Of a stretch of DNA of 54,117 nt, positions 1 to 9,287 are shown piece after piece (within the stretch, counting starts at the first letter, position 1; each line of letters begins with the position of its first letter). The notes under the pieces were generated by a model that searched no databases, was not told where the DNA came from, and saw only the letters and a list, made by a program, of their open reading frames with translations. The position numbers and the translations under genes are program-made. Origin of the DNA: an uncultured Acidimicrobiales bacterium (GTDB lineage Bacteria; Actinomycetota; Acidimicrobiia; Acidimicrobiales; SZUA-35); contig CALAJQ010000014.1 in the NCBI GenBank assembly GCA_937922785.1, positions 1 to 54,117 of the forward strand, written 5' to 3'.

Positions 1-15
1 CGAATACGAGCATCT

Positions 16-579
16 TTACTTCATCCGACTGTTGAGGTGTGCCCCCATTGCCGCCAGTCCAGCATCAAGCCCGCGACGGCCAGCGCCAATACGGAAACGA
101 TCGTTGGGCGTAGGGCCAAGGTCAGACGAGTAGATCGTCGACGCAACCACAATCCGGTTCCGATCTTGACCCGAGCCGAACAAGCCGTCCGAGTCCAACG
201 CGGCCAGGGCAGCTTCACAAGCCGACATCCGCAGATCACATTCGGCGAGAGCCTCTTCCTCGGATTCGCTGGCAACGTCCCGGGTATTTTCGCGGTCCAA
301 AAACAGTCGCCTAACCTCGGCAAATTCGAGGCTGCCGTAGTCCAAATATGGTGAAGAAGCGTAATCCCATTCGATGGAATCCCTACGCGCTCCGGCAGCA
401 ACAGCGGCATCGAGTGCCTCGCCAGACAAAGCGGATACGAAAGGGGGCGGAGCTTCGCCGGACATGATGAGAGTGAAGTAGTAGTAGTCGCCCGGATGTT
501 CTCGAAAGAGATCTTGCGCAACCTTGCGAGTCGCGTCTCGAATGGCCACCGTAAGTTGTTTCAGGTCTGGAACGGTCAT
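16..579 (-). CDS. DUF4303 family protein
   Basis: A 187-residue soluble protein of unknown function. The N-terminal pattern of a helix followed by a DYYYFTLIMSGE strand, and a later cluster of acidic residues (about 98-115), match what I know of the DUF4303 family. Those proteins are often immunity-like or SMI1/KNR4-neighbour proteins, but no partner toxin is visible here. No signal peptide or membrane segment is seen. The gene starts at an ATG (577-579), ends with TAA close to the window edge, and stands alone on the minus strand. The family call rests on sequence resemblance only. The role is unknown. Confidence 0.6.
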   Translation of the reverse strand: MTVPDLKQLTVAIRDATRKVAQDLFREHPGDYYYFTLIMSGEAPPPFVSALSGEALDAAVAAGARRDSIEWDYASSPYLDYGSLEFAEVRRLFLDRENTRDVASESEEEALAECDLRMSACEAALAALDSDGLFGSGQDRNRIVVASTIYSSDLGPTPNDRFRIGAGRRGLDAGLAAMGAHLNSRMK

Positions 580-717
580 CGGCTTTCGAAGGCCTCCGTT
601 TTTGTCAGTCCCATTCCTCGATGCTACTCGGCTGGCCTGTTACCGGACTCTGTCCACTTTTGACTGTACGGAGTCGATTCTCGACCTGTTGCCAGGACCG
701 AAATGGGAGTGAACTAA

Positions 718-879
718 ACGCAGTCGACCTTGCCAACGCAACCGCCCTCTACATGGAAGGCATACGGGACGGGAGCGGTGTTTGACCTGTTGCGAGTCGA
801 GGATGGCAAGATCGTAGAACACTGGGACAATATGGAGCCGCTGCCCGAAGGTCCCCAGCCCAACAGTGGCAAGTTCTAG
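718..879 (+). pseudogene. Remnant of a SnoaL/NTF2-like protein (3' end only)
   Basis: The frame ending in TAG at 877-879 reads FDLLRVEDGKIVEHWDNMEP followed by a short Pro/Asn tail. This is the usual last strand and C-terminus of SnoaL-like (NTF2-fold) proteins. The frame is closed by TAA at 715-717 and there is no start codon or N-terminal two thirds of the fold. I read it as the surviving 3' end of a decayed gene. The rest of the 580-1068 gap shows no other convincing gene except the possible small membrane ORF listed next. Confidence 0.6.
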
Positions 880-895
880 AGCAGAAACGAGAAAC

Positions 896-1058
896 ATGAT
901 GACCGTGTTCGCAATCGTCTTGGGTGCGTTCTATTTCGATCGCAATGGTGCTCGGGGCGATCTACCACCATCGACGAGTGAACCACCCACCCCAAGCAAT
1001 GGCACCGGCATTGGTAGTCCTGGCGGCATCAGCAGTTTTTGCGCTGTTGTCAGTGTGA
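896..1058 (+). pseudogene. Possible small membrane protein, frameshifted
   Basis: Two overlapping frames each read as hydrophobic membrane-protein sequence. The first runs from ATG 896 (MMTVFAIVLGAF). The second reads IAMVLGAIYHHRRV, then a hydrophobic segment rich in Ala, Leu and Val, and ends in TGA at 1056-1058. A one-base shift near 935-945 would join them into one protein of about 50 residues with two membrane helices. It may be a decayed gene, a sequencing error, or chance. The product is unknown and confidence is low. Confidence 0.25.
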
Positions 1059-1068
1059 GTCGCTCAGT

Positions 1069-1935
1069 ATGAACCTGGGCGGCCTAGCCCCGATGCACGA
1101 CCGCGAGTTCGACCCCGCTGACCCAGGTCTTCCGGTTGACATCGCAACGCTGGTCCAACTGCGGGACAGAGTCCAAAACGACCAACTCATGCAGCTCCCT
1201 GGCCGGGTCTACTTCCACGTTGTGATCATCTGCACCGGCGGCGAGGGTCTACACGAAGTGGACTTCACACCAGTGGCCCTCCATCCGGGTCGGGTTGTGC
1301 ACGTCCAACCCGGCCAGGTTCACAGATGGCGGTTCGGCAGAAACTATGAGGCAACAATCGTGTTCTTCAGAGACGACGACTGTGCACACATTGGGAGCGA
1401 CGGCTGGCCAATTGGGCCGCGCTCGTTTGATCTGGGCAAAGCCGAACAACGACGAAACAGCGATCTCATAAACCTGATGCTCGACGAATACGACATGGGA
1501 AGATCAACCGAGAGCCGGAACCGAGCACTCCGCGGAGCCCTCCAGCTGCTCATCGTCAACTTGGGGCTTGACCAAAAGAGACAGAGCAACACAACCGATC
1601 TCCCAAAGCCGTACATCGAACTCATGGATCAGCTGGAGCAGAGCCGCGGGTGGTCGAGGTCGGTGAAAGGCCGAGCTGAACTGCTTGGCTACTCAAGCCG
1701 AACACTCACCAGAGCTTGCCAGGCAGCGGTAGGCCTCAATGCCAAGGAAGTGATCGATTCACGCGTAATGCTTGAAGCACGTCGCTTACTTGTCCACTCC
1801 GACAACACGGTAGAAGGTGTCGCCAGGGAGTTGTCGTTCTCCGAAGCTTCCAACTTCGCCAAGTTCTTCTCTCGCATGACCGGCGAGAATCCAGAGAGCT
1901 GGCGAACACGCCACACACGGGCAACCGAATCGTAA
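1069..1935 (+). CDS. AraC family transcriptional regulator
   Basis: A DNA-binding regulator. Residues about 1-130 resemble a cupin-like AraC ligand domain (HPGRVVHVQPGQVHRWRF is the typical metal-free cupin edge). The last 95 residues form the double helix-turn-helix: LLGYSSRTLTRACQAAVG is the first recognition unit and GVARELSFSEASNFAKFFSR the second, followed by the usual Phe/Trp-containing tail. Starts at ATG 1069 or ATG 1093 are both possible, as neither has a clear Shine-Dalgarno. It is convergent with the following inositol phosphatase gene (3-bp gap), so its targets are not given by an operon. Confidence 0.85.
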   Translation: MNLGGLAPMHDREFDPADPGLPVDIATLVQLRDRVQNDQLMQLPGRVYFHVVIICTGGEGLHEVDFTPVALHPGRVVHVQPGQVHRWRFGRNYEATIVFFRDDDCAHIGSDGWPIGPRSFDLGKAEQRRNSDLINLMLDEYDMGRSTESRNRALRGALQLLIVNLGLDQKRQSNTTDLPKPYIELMDQLEQSRGWSRSVKGRAELLGYSSRTLTRACQAAVGLNAKEVIDSRVMLEARRLLVHSDNTVEGVARELSFSEASNFAKFFSRMTGENPESWRTRHTRATES

Positions 1936-1938
1936 TTG

Positions 1939-2802
1939 CTACCGAAGAGTTTGAATACGGCGCGCTAGGACATCGTTGGTTGCGAACAACACTCCTCGGT
2001 GGTTCATGAAGGTGGAGTCTTGCCGGTTCAGGTCGAGAGGGTCGCCGTGTATGTCTGTGGCGACAGCTCCTAACTCTTTCGCCAAACACGCAGTCGCTGC
2101 GAAGTCCCAGAGGCTGCCTCCACCAGTCGGCTTTGGGAACTTGAAGTAGCAAGCTGGCGGGTTGGCAAGCAAGCTGCAAACGTTCATGACGGCGCCTGAG
2201 ATTGTGTGCACCTGCATCCCGGCCAGGCCGAGGTCTATTGCGATCTTGTCCAACGCGTTGAATACGTCATCGTGACCGTCCATCGTCAGAAAACTGCGGT
2301 CAGCAAACACCGAAAGCATCTCTGCTCCGGCCTGCGCTTCGGCTTGCCAAGGTTGGCCGTTGCGAAATGCACCCGTTCCCTTGACGGCGTGCAACACGGC
2401 CGGCTCGATCGGGTCATAGATGACTCCGATCCGCGGTGTGCCATCACGACCGACCAGGGCAATGGACACGGCGTAACCGGGGACTCCCTCGATAAACGGG
2501 AGTGTTCCATCCAGCGGATCGATACACCAGAAATAGTCCGAGGTCAGGCGACTTTGGTTGTCATCTTGCTCTTCAGTTAACAGGCCAAGCTCGAAGCGTT
2601 TGAGGGTTGGACGGAGTGTCTCCAGAATGATGTCTTCGCTGCGCCGATCAATTTCAGTAACCACCTGGGAAGCGAGGTTTGCTGACCCGGCTTTGTGCTG
2701 AACTTCTTGGGGTCGTGACTGGGCGATCATTTGCCCCGCCTCGGTGGCGGCTGAGATCGCGAGGTTGGCCAGATCGTCTAGGTCGCCGGGTTCGAGTTTC
2801 AT
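1939..2802 (-). CDS. Inositol monophosphatase family phosphatase
   Basis: A 287-residue Mg-dependent sugar-phosphate or nucleotide phosphatase of the IMPase superfamily. The metal-binding motifs are present: the TEEQ acidic motif (about 76-79), IDPLDGT (about 93-99, the signature) and a C-terminal WDFAA (about 233-237). The substrate could be inositol phosphate, histidinol phosphate or PAP (CysQ-like) and the sequence does not decide. The start at 2802 gives an ATGA overlap with the upstream phosphotransferase gene, so the two are translationally coupled and may act on related phosphorylated compounds. A longer in-frame reading to 2925 exists but would run far into the upstream gene, so I rejected it. 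Confidence 0.88.
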   Translation of the reverse strand: MKLEPGDLDDLANLAISAATEAGQMIAQSRPQEVQHKAGSANLASQVVTEIDRRSEDIILETLRPTLKRFELGLLTEEQDDNQSRLTSDYFWCIDPLDGTLPFIEGVPGYAVSIALVGRDGTPRIGVIYDPIEPAVLHAVKGTGAFRNGQPWQAEAQAGAEMLSVFADRSFLTMDGHDDVFNALDKIAIDLGLAGMQVHTISGAVMNVCSLLANPPACYFKFPKPTGGGSLWDFAATACLAKELGAVATDIHGDPLDLNRQDSTFMNHRGVLFATNDVLARRIQTLR

Positions 2803-3785
2803 AGTTGAGCCAGGACTTCGTGTGTGAGCCGCTCGCTGTAGCGGTGCAACTTCCAGTGCCCCGGGCTCCACCCTTGCAAGAATCGGTAGAAATCGGTCCA
2901 AGCGACCGGGTAAAGGGCCCGCCAATCTGCTTCCAGCGCAGCGAAGTCAACGGTTTGGCCGGAGCGCTCCAGCGCGTTGTCGAGCAGCTCAAAGTATCTA
3001 TCTAACAACGCTGGAGCCATCGCCTCACTTTCGTCCTCATCAAGACAACTACTAATGAAGTAGGCGACGTCCTTCATGCCGCAGCCGGCACCGACATACT
3101 GAAAATCGACCGCCGCAGCTTGGCTCCCGTCGACGCTGAAGCAAAAGTTCGCCAGCTTGGCATCTCCGTGAACGAAGGTTTGATATTGACTGTCGGCGAG
3201 CAGGCGGTCAATAGCCGCCGCGGCTGCTTTTAACGGGCCATCGTCCAACGCGGCAAGTTCGTCGGGGCGAGTATCCAGGTGCCAGTAAGTACCCGTGGCC
3301 CAGAGCCCGTCGGGTCGGTCGCCCATAAAGGTGGCGTGGAAGTTGGCCAACCAGCCCAGGCACGCGTCGAGTTCAACCTCGCTCGCTTGTTGGCGCCGCC
3401 CAGCAAAACCGGACGCGTCAAGGTCCTCCATGACCATGATGACCTGGCCGTCCCTGGTCTCCAGCGCTAGGCGACCGGGCACCCGGCAGGCCGCTGTGCA
3501 CAATCGGGCATAGCGTTCGTACCAGGCTGTCTCAACTTGGTAGGACTTCAGCTTTCGCTCGTGAGCTAGATCTGAACTCCAACCACGTGGATGATCGACC
3601 TGGTCGGGCCAGCGCACGTGCTTCACAATTACGCTGGGGTGATCGCCGCCTTCAAGCTGACACCGCAAGATCTGCCCATAGCCGCTCCAAAGGCTCTGAA
3701 CGGTCTCGGTCTCGACGATCGACCCCGCACCGCTCGCTTGAAGCACCAAATTCTCCAGGTCAACATCAAGATCAAGCGCAGCCAC
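2799..3785 (-). CDS. Aminoglycoside/choline kinase-like phosphotransferase
   Basis: A protein-kinase-like small-molecule phosphotransferase (APH/EcKL group). The catalytic loop HGDAKLANF (Asp about 208, Asn about 213 from the GTG start) and the metal-binding VDFQ (Asp about 227) are intact. An N-lobe Lys sits in VIVKHV and a hinge-like VMEDLD follows. The substrate is unknown. It is coupled by ATGA to the downstream inositol-phosphatase-like gene, a kinase-phosphatase pair. The start is uncertain: the frame is open to 3926, but that would overlap the divergent lipoprotein gene. GTG at 3783-3785 keeps the conserved region and is my choice. Confidence 0.75.
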   Translation of the reverse strand: MAALDLDVDLENLVLQASGAGSIVETETVQSLWSGYGQILRCQLEGGDHPSVIVKHVRWPDQVDHPRGWSSDLAHERKLKSYQVETAWYERYARLCTAACRVPGRLALETRDGQVIMVMEDLDASGFAGRRQQASEVELDACLGWLANFHATFMGDRPDGLWATGTYWHLDTRPDELAALDDGPLKAAAAAIDRLLADSQYQTFVHGDAKLANFCFSVDGSQAAAVDFQYVGAGCGMKDVAYFISSCLDEDESEAMAPALLDRYFELLDNALERSGQTVDFAALEADWRALYPVAWTDFYRFLQGWSPGHWKLHRYSERLTHEVLAQL

Positions 3786-3841
3786 GACCGAAGAATACCT
3801 GCGGTTTATCGGGTCTGTTCCTACATCGATACTCTGCGTCT

Positions 3842-4573
3842 GTGACGCCTCACCGGAGCAAGACCGCAGCCGTCGGACTTGGGCTTGCCACAGCTGCGAT
3901 CTGCCTTCTGATGGCCGCTTGCTCAAATTCAGAAACCGTCACTCAAGCCAGCGTCGGCGACCAAGTGCAGACCACGAGCACACAACCTGTCACGACAGAC
4001 CCGCCCCCAGCAACCGAAACCGAGAACCTCGACATGGACCAGAACGAAACGACCGAACCCACTTCAGAGTGCAAGCGCCTCACAGACTTCACGACCGACG
4101 CAGAGCAAAACGCATGGCAGACCGTGAACGACGACGTAATGGGCGGCCGTTCCTCCGGCGGTCCTACATTTGGTGACGGTGTCATGATCTTCTCCGGTGA
4201 TACCAACACAGATGGCGGCGGGTTCTCTTCGCTCAGACTTCCCCTCGTTCCAGATGCCCTAAGTGGATTCGACCGGGTCGTCATTCGGGCTCGTTCCGAC
4301 GACCGCCAATACATGATCACCTTTGACGACAACGTAAGCAGTCGGGATCGACGGGTCTCGCACCGGGCACCACTGAACTTCGCGCCTACAGGTGACTGGC
4401 AAGAAGTATCGGTCCATTTTGAAGAGCTGTTTCCAGCGCTGTTCGGTCGACCAGTTGACGATCTGCCGTTCGACAAGACCCTGGCCACCCGAATGGGCAT
4501 CATGATCAGTGACGGAGAGGACGGGCCGTTCCGACTGGAGGTCGACTGGGTTGACCTTTGCAAGAACACTTAG
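3842..4573 (+). CDS. Lipoprotein with CIA30 domain
   Basis: A secreted lipoprotein of 243 residues. The GTG start at 3842 gives a short basic N-terminus, a hydrophobic helix and a lipobox ending LMAAC (Cys about 25), then a Thr/Pro/Glu-rich linker. Residues about 75-240 match the CIA30 (NDUFAF1-like) carbohydrate-binding-like fold: W[15 protein letters not shown], a [10 protein letters not shown] strand and a C-terminal VDWVDL strand. In bacteria these domains occur in exported proteins of unknown role. It is divergent from the phosphotransferase gene and lies 27 bp before a GNAT gene on the same strand. Confidence 0.82.
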   Translation: MTPHRSKTAAVGLGLATAAICLLMAACSNSETVTQASVGDQVQTTSTQPVTTDPPPATETENLDMDQNETTEPTSECKRLTDFTTDAEQNAWQTVNDDVMGGRSSGGPTFGDGVMIFSGDTNTDGGGFSSLRLPLVPDALSGFDRVVIRARSDDRQYMITFDDNVSSRDRRVSHRAPLNFAPTGDWQEVSVHFEELFPALFGRPVDDLPFDKTLATRMGIMISDGEDGPFRLEVDWVDLCKNT

Positions 4574-4600
4574 CCCATTGAGCCGGTCCACAATGGTTCT

Positions 4601-5128
4601 ATGACCGACACGGCAAAGATCGTCGAAATCTCAGGTGAACTGGTGCGCCTGCGCCTTATAACCGAAAACGACCGCGCCTCGATTGTTGCGATCCGCTCAA
4701 CCGAAGAAGTCCAACGACGCTGGCGAGGCGAAGATCTTGATGCGGAGTTCACCGAAGACCTTGATGATGACGAAGCCGTACGGCTGGCAATTGAAGATCA
4801 AACTGGCCGAGTCATCGGTCTCATCCAATTTGGCGAAGAGGAAGACCCCGACTACCGGCACGCCTCGATCGACATCTACATCGATCCCGCCGCACACCGC
4901 CAAGGTTATGCAACCGATGCTATTAGTTGTTTGGTCGACTATCTGTTCGACGAGGAAGGCCACCACCGACTCATAATCGATCCCGCTGTAGATAACGAGG
5001 CGGCAATCGGTTGTTACACAAAGGTTGGATTCAAACCGGTCGGCATCATGCGCTCATATGAACGGCAAGGCAACGGCCAGTGGGCCGATGGCCTACTGAT
5101 GGACATGTTGGCTAGTGATCGCACCTAG
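4601..5128 (+). CDS. GNAT family N-acetyltransferase
   Basis: A 175-residue acetyl-CoA-dependent acetyltransferase resembling the RimJ/RimL and AAC(6')-Ib-like branch. The acetyl-CoA-binding region reads DPAAHRQGYATDAISCLVDYL (about 97-117), a variant of the R/Q-x-x-G-x-G/A motif A. It is followed by the NEAAIGCYTKVGFKPVG motif B typical of the family. An acidic N-terminal insertion (DLDAEFTEDLDDDEA) is unusual. The substrate is unknown. It could be an antibiotic or protein N-acetyltransferase. The gene is convergent with the XRE-cupin gene that ends at 5167. Confidence 0.83.
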   Translation: MTDTAKIVEISGELVRLRLITENDRASIVAIRSTEEVQRRWRGEDLDAEFTEDLDDDEAVRLAIEDQTGRVIGLIQFGEEEDPDYRHASIDIYIDPAAHRQGYATDAISCLVDYLFDEEGHHRLIIDPAVDNEAAIGCYTKVGFKPVGIMRSYERQGNGQWADGLLMDMLASDRT

Positions 5129-5166
5129 CTGCTAGCTAAGGCACAAGCGAGAGAGGTTTGAGCCGC

Positions 5167-5709
5167 TCACTCATGGCCTTGAACAAGTAGACCCACAAAC
5201 TGCGAGACGGCCGACACCGTGATTTTCATGCCATTGATGATGTCGGCGGCATCGCCCGGGCTGAGGTTCGCAACATTGGTACCTACTGCCATCTCGCATT
5301 TTCCTTCAACCACAAACAGCATCGCCTGCCTGCGATCTAGGTCTCCGACATAACTTTCGCCGGGGCCCAACTGAATTCCGAGCACGTCGAGGTCAAGGTC
5401 TTCATGGGAAAGCGTCTCCAACGATTGATTCGTGCCGCCTAGCTTGGCCTGACGGACCCGATGACCTCCGATCTTCGGCAACAGCTCCGCCATCGGGTAT
5501 TCGAGAGCTCGACTCAGTCGCAACAACACAGGCAGCGAACAGAACGATTCACCCGTCTCGATCTCGCCTAGGTGAGCTGAAGAGATCGCTGCATCTGAAG
5601 CAGTTTGGGCCAGTGTGCGACCACGCTCGTGCCGACGGTCCCTCAGCCTGCGTCCAACCTCGGCTGACAACGAGTTCGGATTGATGTTCTTTGGCTCGGA
5701 GTCACTCAT
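5167..5709 (-). CDS. XRE family regulator with C-terminal cupin-like domain
   Basis: A 180-residue regulator with an N-terminal helix-turn-helix (about 16-70, LRDRRHERGRTLAQTASDAAISSAHLG, a slightly unusual HTH) and a C-terminal small beta-barrel of the cupin type (about 105-178, LGPGESYVGDLDRRQAMLFVVEGK). The metal-binding histidines of typical cupins are not obvious. It is the last gene of the minus-strand ABC/hydantoinase operon and overlaps the preceding XRE-cupin gene by ATGA. It is probably the local transcriptional regulator or co-regulator of that operon, sensing a pathway compound. This is inference from position. Confidence 0.78.
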   Translation of the reverse strand: MSDSEPKNINPNSLSAEVGRRLRDRRHERGRTLAQTASDAAISSAHLGEIETGESFCSLPVLLRLSRALEYPMAELLPKIGGHRVRQAKLGGTNQSLETLSHEDLDLDVLGIQLGPGESYVGDLDRRQAMLFVVEGKCEMAVGTNVANLSPGDAADIINGMKITVSAVSQFVGLLVQGHE

Positions 5710-6272
5710 AAGATCGCTGGCGATGAGATGATCAAAATCTCTGCATCTTCCTCAGAGGTGGCCGCACCTCTGTGTTCTTCGTGCGCACCGTAGTGAAGGG
5801 TCCCCATTTTTTCCACTCGATGCGTGTCATCGTCGAAGACGAATTCCAGTGACCCGTCAAGCACAAGAATGAACCGTTCGCCATAGTGGCGGTGAACCTG
5901 ACCTTCTGTGCCGATGTTTTGAACCATTGCCACAAACGGTCGCTCAGCACCAAGCGGGCCAAGCACCCTGTACCGATATCCGTCGCGTAGATGTAGCTCG
6001 TGGCCTTCGCCCACTGGAGTAACCGTGATCTCCGGTTCGGGAACGTCTTCGATAAAGGTGGCCATCTCGACCCCGAGGGCAATAGCGAGTGTTCCCATGG
6101 CGGTAAGTGATGGCACAGCCGAGCCCCGCTCAATTCGCGAGATATAGCTAGTCGTGTAGCCGGTGGCGTCGGCAAGGTCCGAGAGCCGAAGGCCTGCAGA
6201 CTTTCTCAGCTCTCCGATTCGTTTACCAACTGCTTCAAGCTCGACCTCAATGGATCCGCCCCCGCCGCTCAC
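5706..6272 (-). CDS. XRE family regulator with cupin domain
   Basis: A 188-residue regulator. Residues about 12-70 form a standard XRE helix-turn-helix (LSDLADATGYTTSYISRIER, then PSLTAMGTLAIALGV). Residues about 100-185 form a cupin with HRHYGERFILVLDG and a later EEHRGAA, so a metal site is plausible. It is coupled by ATGA at both ends, to the dipeptidase gene upstream and to the second XRE-cupin gene downstream. Two paralogous XRE-cupin regulators in tandem at an operon end are uncommon. They may form a heteromer. Regulation of the hydantoinase operon is inferred from position. Confidence 0.85.
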   Translation of the reverse strand: MSGGGGSIEVELEAVGKRIGELRKSAGLRLSDLADATGYTTSYISRIERGSAVPSLTAMGTLAIALGVEMATFIEDVPEPEITVTPVGEGHELHLRDGYRYRVLGPLGAERPFVAMVQNIGTEGQVHRHYGERFILVLDGSLEFVFDDDTHRVEKMGTLHYGAHEEHRGAATSEEDAEILIISSPAIL

Positions 6273-7291
6273 GGCTTTTGTCTCGGCAAGGCAGAAAGGA
6301 AAAAGTTGACCATGTTGTCACACGCTACCGACCGGCCCAGCTCGGTCCCCATCCGTTCGAGGATCTCGCCGCTGAGATTTACATAGTCCGGCGGGGCCTT
6401 GAAGTTCTCGATGAAGGACAGATCGGAGGGATCAACCAGTAGCTTCCGCCCCAGAATCGGATCGACCTGACGCACTAGATCTTCGACAAAGTCTGCGCCG
6501 ATGGCTGTTTTGTCCGGCCCGGCTACAGAGACTAGATATTCCAGATGGTCAACGTAGTGACTTATGGTGGGAACGCCGTTGTTGACAAAAGCGCCGAACG
6601 CGTTTGCAGCCACGAAGCCACCCGATTTTGCAACTGTCTCGATTTGCTCACGAGTTAGATTTCTCGGGTGGTCAACCAGCTCCCGACACGAGGAGTGGGA
6701 TGCCACGAAAGGTTTCGTTGCGATTTCACTAAGGTGTTGAACCCCCGGCATCGATAGGTGGCTGATATCTATCACCATGCCGAGCCGCTCCATCTCAGCG
6801 ACGGCTTCGATCCCGAGCGATGTGAGTCGACCACCGGTGTCTGTCTCGCCAACACCGTCTGCTAACAGCGTCCGACGGTTCCACGTAAGAGATGTCATTC
6901 GGATCCCGAGGCGCCACAACGTCTCGAACATCGATAGCGACGCGCCGATGGGTTCGGCCCCTTCAATAGCGAGCAGCAAAGCAATTCGTCCGCTGTTGAT
7001 TGCGTGCTGGATGTCATCTGAGGTTTCAACAATGGCTACGTCGGCTGCATGTGTCGCCGCTATCTCACGAGCATGACTGATGATCTCTAAGGTTCTTCGT
7101 AGTGCTCCTTCACCGATGAACTGCTCCTCGGTAAAGATAGGAAGCACCTGGAATACGACTCCACCAGCGCGAAGTCCCGGCAGCCAATCATCGCCGAAGG
7201 GATCCGCTACGCCCCGCTCGTAACGATGTTGGCAGGCAAGGAGCAGATCGTTGTGAGAGTCTGCAATCGGCAACGGGTCACTGGCTCGCAC
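6269..7291 (-). CDS. Membrane dipeptidase family protein (peptidase M19)
   Basis: A 340-residue binuclear zinc hydrolase of the renal dipeptidase family, which cleaves dipeptides (often with a D-residue at the C-terminus) and beta-lactams. The metal ligands line up: His13-x-Asp15 in ADSHND, the bridging Glu110 in LLLAIEGAEPIG, His178 in VIDISHLS and His199 in VASHSS. HPRNLT and SLTWN are also conserved. There is no signal peptide, so it acts in the cytoplasm. Its place between the ABM and XRE-cupin genes of the hydantoinase operon suggests it hydrolyses an amide product made upstream. The substrate is unknown. Confidence 0.87.
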   Translation of the reverse strand: MRASDPLPIADSHNDLLLACQHRYERGVADPFGDDWLPGLRAGGVVFQVLPIFTEEQFIGEGALRRTLEIISHAREIAATHAADVAIVETSDDIQHAINSGRIALLLAIEGAEPIGASLSMFETLWRLGIRMTSLTWNRRTLLADGVGETDTGGRLTSLGIEAVAEMERLGMVIDISHLSMPGVQHLSEIATKPFVASHSSCRELVDHPRNLTREQIETVAKSGGFVAANAFGAFVNNGVPTISHYVDHLEYLVSVAGPDKTAIGADFVEDLVRQVDPILGRKLLVDPSDLSFIENFKAPPDYVNLSGEILERMGTELGRSVACDNMVNFFLSALPRQKP

Positions 7292-7296
7292 TTGGC

Positions 7297-7611
7297 TTAG
7301 GGTCCTCCCGTCAGCGCAACGCTAAACACTCGGCCAACTGTTTCTGCGGTCACAGGCTGGCTCAGGAATGAACTAAGTTCGTCCGCGTTTTCGGAGCGAT
7401 CACTTCTTGCGACCCAGCGATCGTATGCCTCTGGCCCCTCCCAAACCGCAGTAACAACCGCAACCTCACCATCGGCCGAGAACGTCAACTCGGCCGACAG
7501 GCAGCCTTCCTGAGCCACCGAGTTTCGTAAGATGTTTTCGCGGTCGAAGAAGTCGGCGAGCCCTTGGGCTGCTCCAGCCCGGACCTCTAATTCCAGATAC
7601 GTGCGAATCAT
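7297..7611 (-). CDS. Antibiotic biosynthesis monooxygenase (ABM) domain protein
   Basis: A 104-residue ferredoxin-like alpha+beta barrel protein of the ABM family. The start MIRTYLELEVRAGAAQGLADFFDRE and the middle strand VAVVTAVWEGPEAYDRWVAR are typical. Family members include cofactor-free monooxygenases, heme-degrading proteins and simple dimeric ligand binders, so the activity is open. The gene sits 12 bp after the HyuB-like gene and 5 bp before the dipeptidase gene, inside the operon. It may oxidise or bind a pathway intermediate. Confidence 0.7.
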   Translation of the reverse strand: MIRTYLELEVRAGAAQGLADFFDRENILRNSVAQEGCLSAELTFSADGEVAVVTAVWEGPEAYDRWVARSDRSENADELSSFLSQPVTAETVGRVFSVALTGGP

Positions 7612-7623
7612 GATGACGCCGAT

Positions 7624-9285
7624 CTACGCGCCGTACACCGCAGCAGCACGGTCGGCGTCGATTAGGCCGTTACGAATGTCCTGTTCGACCAGCTTTGGAT
7701 CACGGTCTTTCGGATCACCAACTCCACCGCCGATTCCGGTGACGATACGAATGACGTCTCCAGGTTGGGTCGGGAGCCCTGACGCAAACGAGTAGCGACT
7801 ACTGGAACCGTCTTCGGCCTTGATCACTTCGCAGTAGTTAGGCGATCCTTCGACTCCCCCATCCACGGCCCATGGCGGAAACTTTGATCGAGTAAACGCC
7901 AGGGTTGCGTGCCCATCGTCGGCTCGGAGTTCGTACTCCATGACTATGCCTCGTCCGCCGGTGAAGCGACCCTCACCACCCGGCTCGGTGTTGAGTTCCA
8001 TCCTCTTTACGAACAATCCGTTTCGGGCTTCGTTAATTTCGGCCGGACAGTTGAACGTGTCGCCGTGGACTCCACTGAACATGGCCGAGTTGCCATCGCG
8101 CTGGCCGCTCGCTCCCCAACCACCTATCTGCGGTTCGATAATCGAATAGGGTCGCCCGGTATCTGGGTGGGTTCCACCAATGAACGTTGCGCACACCGAG
8201 GCAAAGTGACCCGCTCCCAGAATGTCGGGAACCTCCTTGGCGAGGCACCGCCAGATTAAGTCATAAATCGGCAACATCAGGTCGTAGTAGAAGCCCATGG
8301 GCGCCGGCTCGACCGGGTCAAAGACCGTGCCCGGAGTGGTCAATAACTGGATTGGCCGGAACGTCCCGCTGTTGGCCGTGATGCTGGAATCAGTAAGCGA
8401 CTTAAAGATCATCTGTACAGGGATCATCGCTCCGTCGCGGCTGACGTTTGTCGGCGCGGTCGACTGCTCGGGATTGTTGGTCAAGTCGACAATAAAGGCG
8501 TCGTCACTAATGGTTATGGCGACGTGCAGAACCCGACCATCGTCGATTTCTTCGCTCAGTTCAAACGTGCCTTTGGGCAGGGTCTTGAGCGCTTGGCGGG
8601 AGACCCGTTCGCCGTAGTCCATGAAGTCTCTTGAGGCCGCCCGGAAAGCGTCAACACCATAACGGGCAGCCACTTCGCGAAGCCGTCGTTCACCGGTGCG
8701 CACTGACGCAATCGCGGCCCAGAGATCCCCCGATGAAATATCAGGCAAGCGAGAGTTCAGCCGGATGATGTCCATAACGGCGCGAACTGTTTCACCTTTG
8801 GCGATGGCCTTCACCGGAGGAAGCCGTAGTCCCTCCTGGTAGATCTCGGTTGCATCACCGCTGGCCGATCCTGGGGCCATTCCTCCGACGTCAGAGTTGT
8901 GTGCGATGTTCGCAGTCCATGCAATCAACTCGCCATCTTGGAAGACCGGCATGGTCACAACAATGTCGTTGAGGTGTGTTACCGCTCCCCAGTAGGGGTC
9001 GTTGGTGAGGAACACGTCACCTTCGTTGATGTCGTCAAGCCCGATGGTGTCAATCACAACCTTGCAGGTTTTGTCGAGAACACCAACAAAGGCGGGGATG
9101 CCAGCACCAGAGGAGGCCAGCTCGCCGTATTGGTCAAGCACCGCAGTGCCCATGTCGAGCACTTCATAGATGATCGAGCTCATCGCCGTCTTTTGCATTG
9201 CGACAAACATCTCATCAGCAGCAGCTTGGAAGGAGTTCTGGATGATTTCGAGAGTGATGGGATCGTATGTGTTAGTTGTTGACAT
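7624..9285 (-). CDS. Hydantoinase B/oxoprolinase family protein (HyuB-like)
   Basis: A 553-residue subunit of the HyuB type, which with HyuA forms ATP-dependent N-methylhydantoinase, 5-oxoprolinase, acetophenone carboxylase and related enzymes. Recognisable blocks are TYDPITLEIIQNSFQAAADEM at the start, DVFLTNDPYWGAVTHLNDI (about 90-108), NIAHNSDVGG (about 126-135, a conserved His/Asp block) and a C-terminal GGGVGDP. It lies 2 bp downstream of the HyuA-like gene, so the pair is probably one complex. The substrate cannot be told from sequence. The ribose-type importer upstream suggests an imported small cyclic amide. Confidence 0.88.
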   Translation of the reverse strand: MSTTNTYDPITLEIIQNSFQAAADEMFVAMQKTAMSSIIYEVLDMGTAVLDQYGELASSGAGIPAFVGVLDKTCKVVIDTIGLDDINEGDVFLTNDPYWGAVTHLNDIVVTMPVFQDGELIAWTANIAHNSDVGGMAPGSASGDATEIYQEGLRLPPVKAIAKGETVRAVMDIIRLNSRLPDISSGDLWAAIASVRTGERRLREVAARYGVDAFRAASRDFMDYGERVSRQALKTLPKGTFELSEEIDDGRVLHVAITISDDAFIVDLTNNPEQSTAPTNVSRDGAMIPVQMIFKSLTDSSITANSGTFRPIQLLTTPGTVFDPVEPAPMGFYYDLMLPIYDLIWRCLAKEVPDILGAGHFASVCATFIGGTHPDTGRPYSIIEPQIGGWGASGQRDGNSAMFSGVHGDTFNCPAEINEARNGLFVKRMELNTEPGGEGRFTGGRGIVMEYELRADDGHATLAFTRSKFPPWAVDGGVEGSPNYCEVIKAEDGSSSRYSFASGLPTQPGDVIRIVTGIGGGVGDPKDRDPKLVEQDIRNGLIDADRAAAVYGA

Positions 9286-9287
9286 GA

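Noticed and set aside
3943-4569. Minus-strand ORF of 208 codons opposite the CIA30 lipoprotein
   Set aside because: The plus-strand frame has a lipobox and a clear domain, so this is its shadow.
5128-5166. TAGCTGCTAGCTA as a terminator between the GNAT and XRE-cupin genes
   Set aside because: The stem is only a few bases and there is no T-run.
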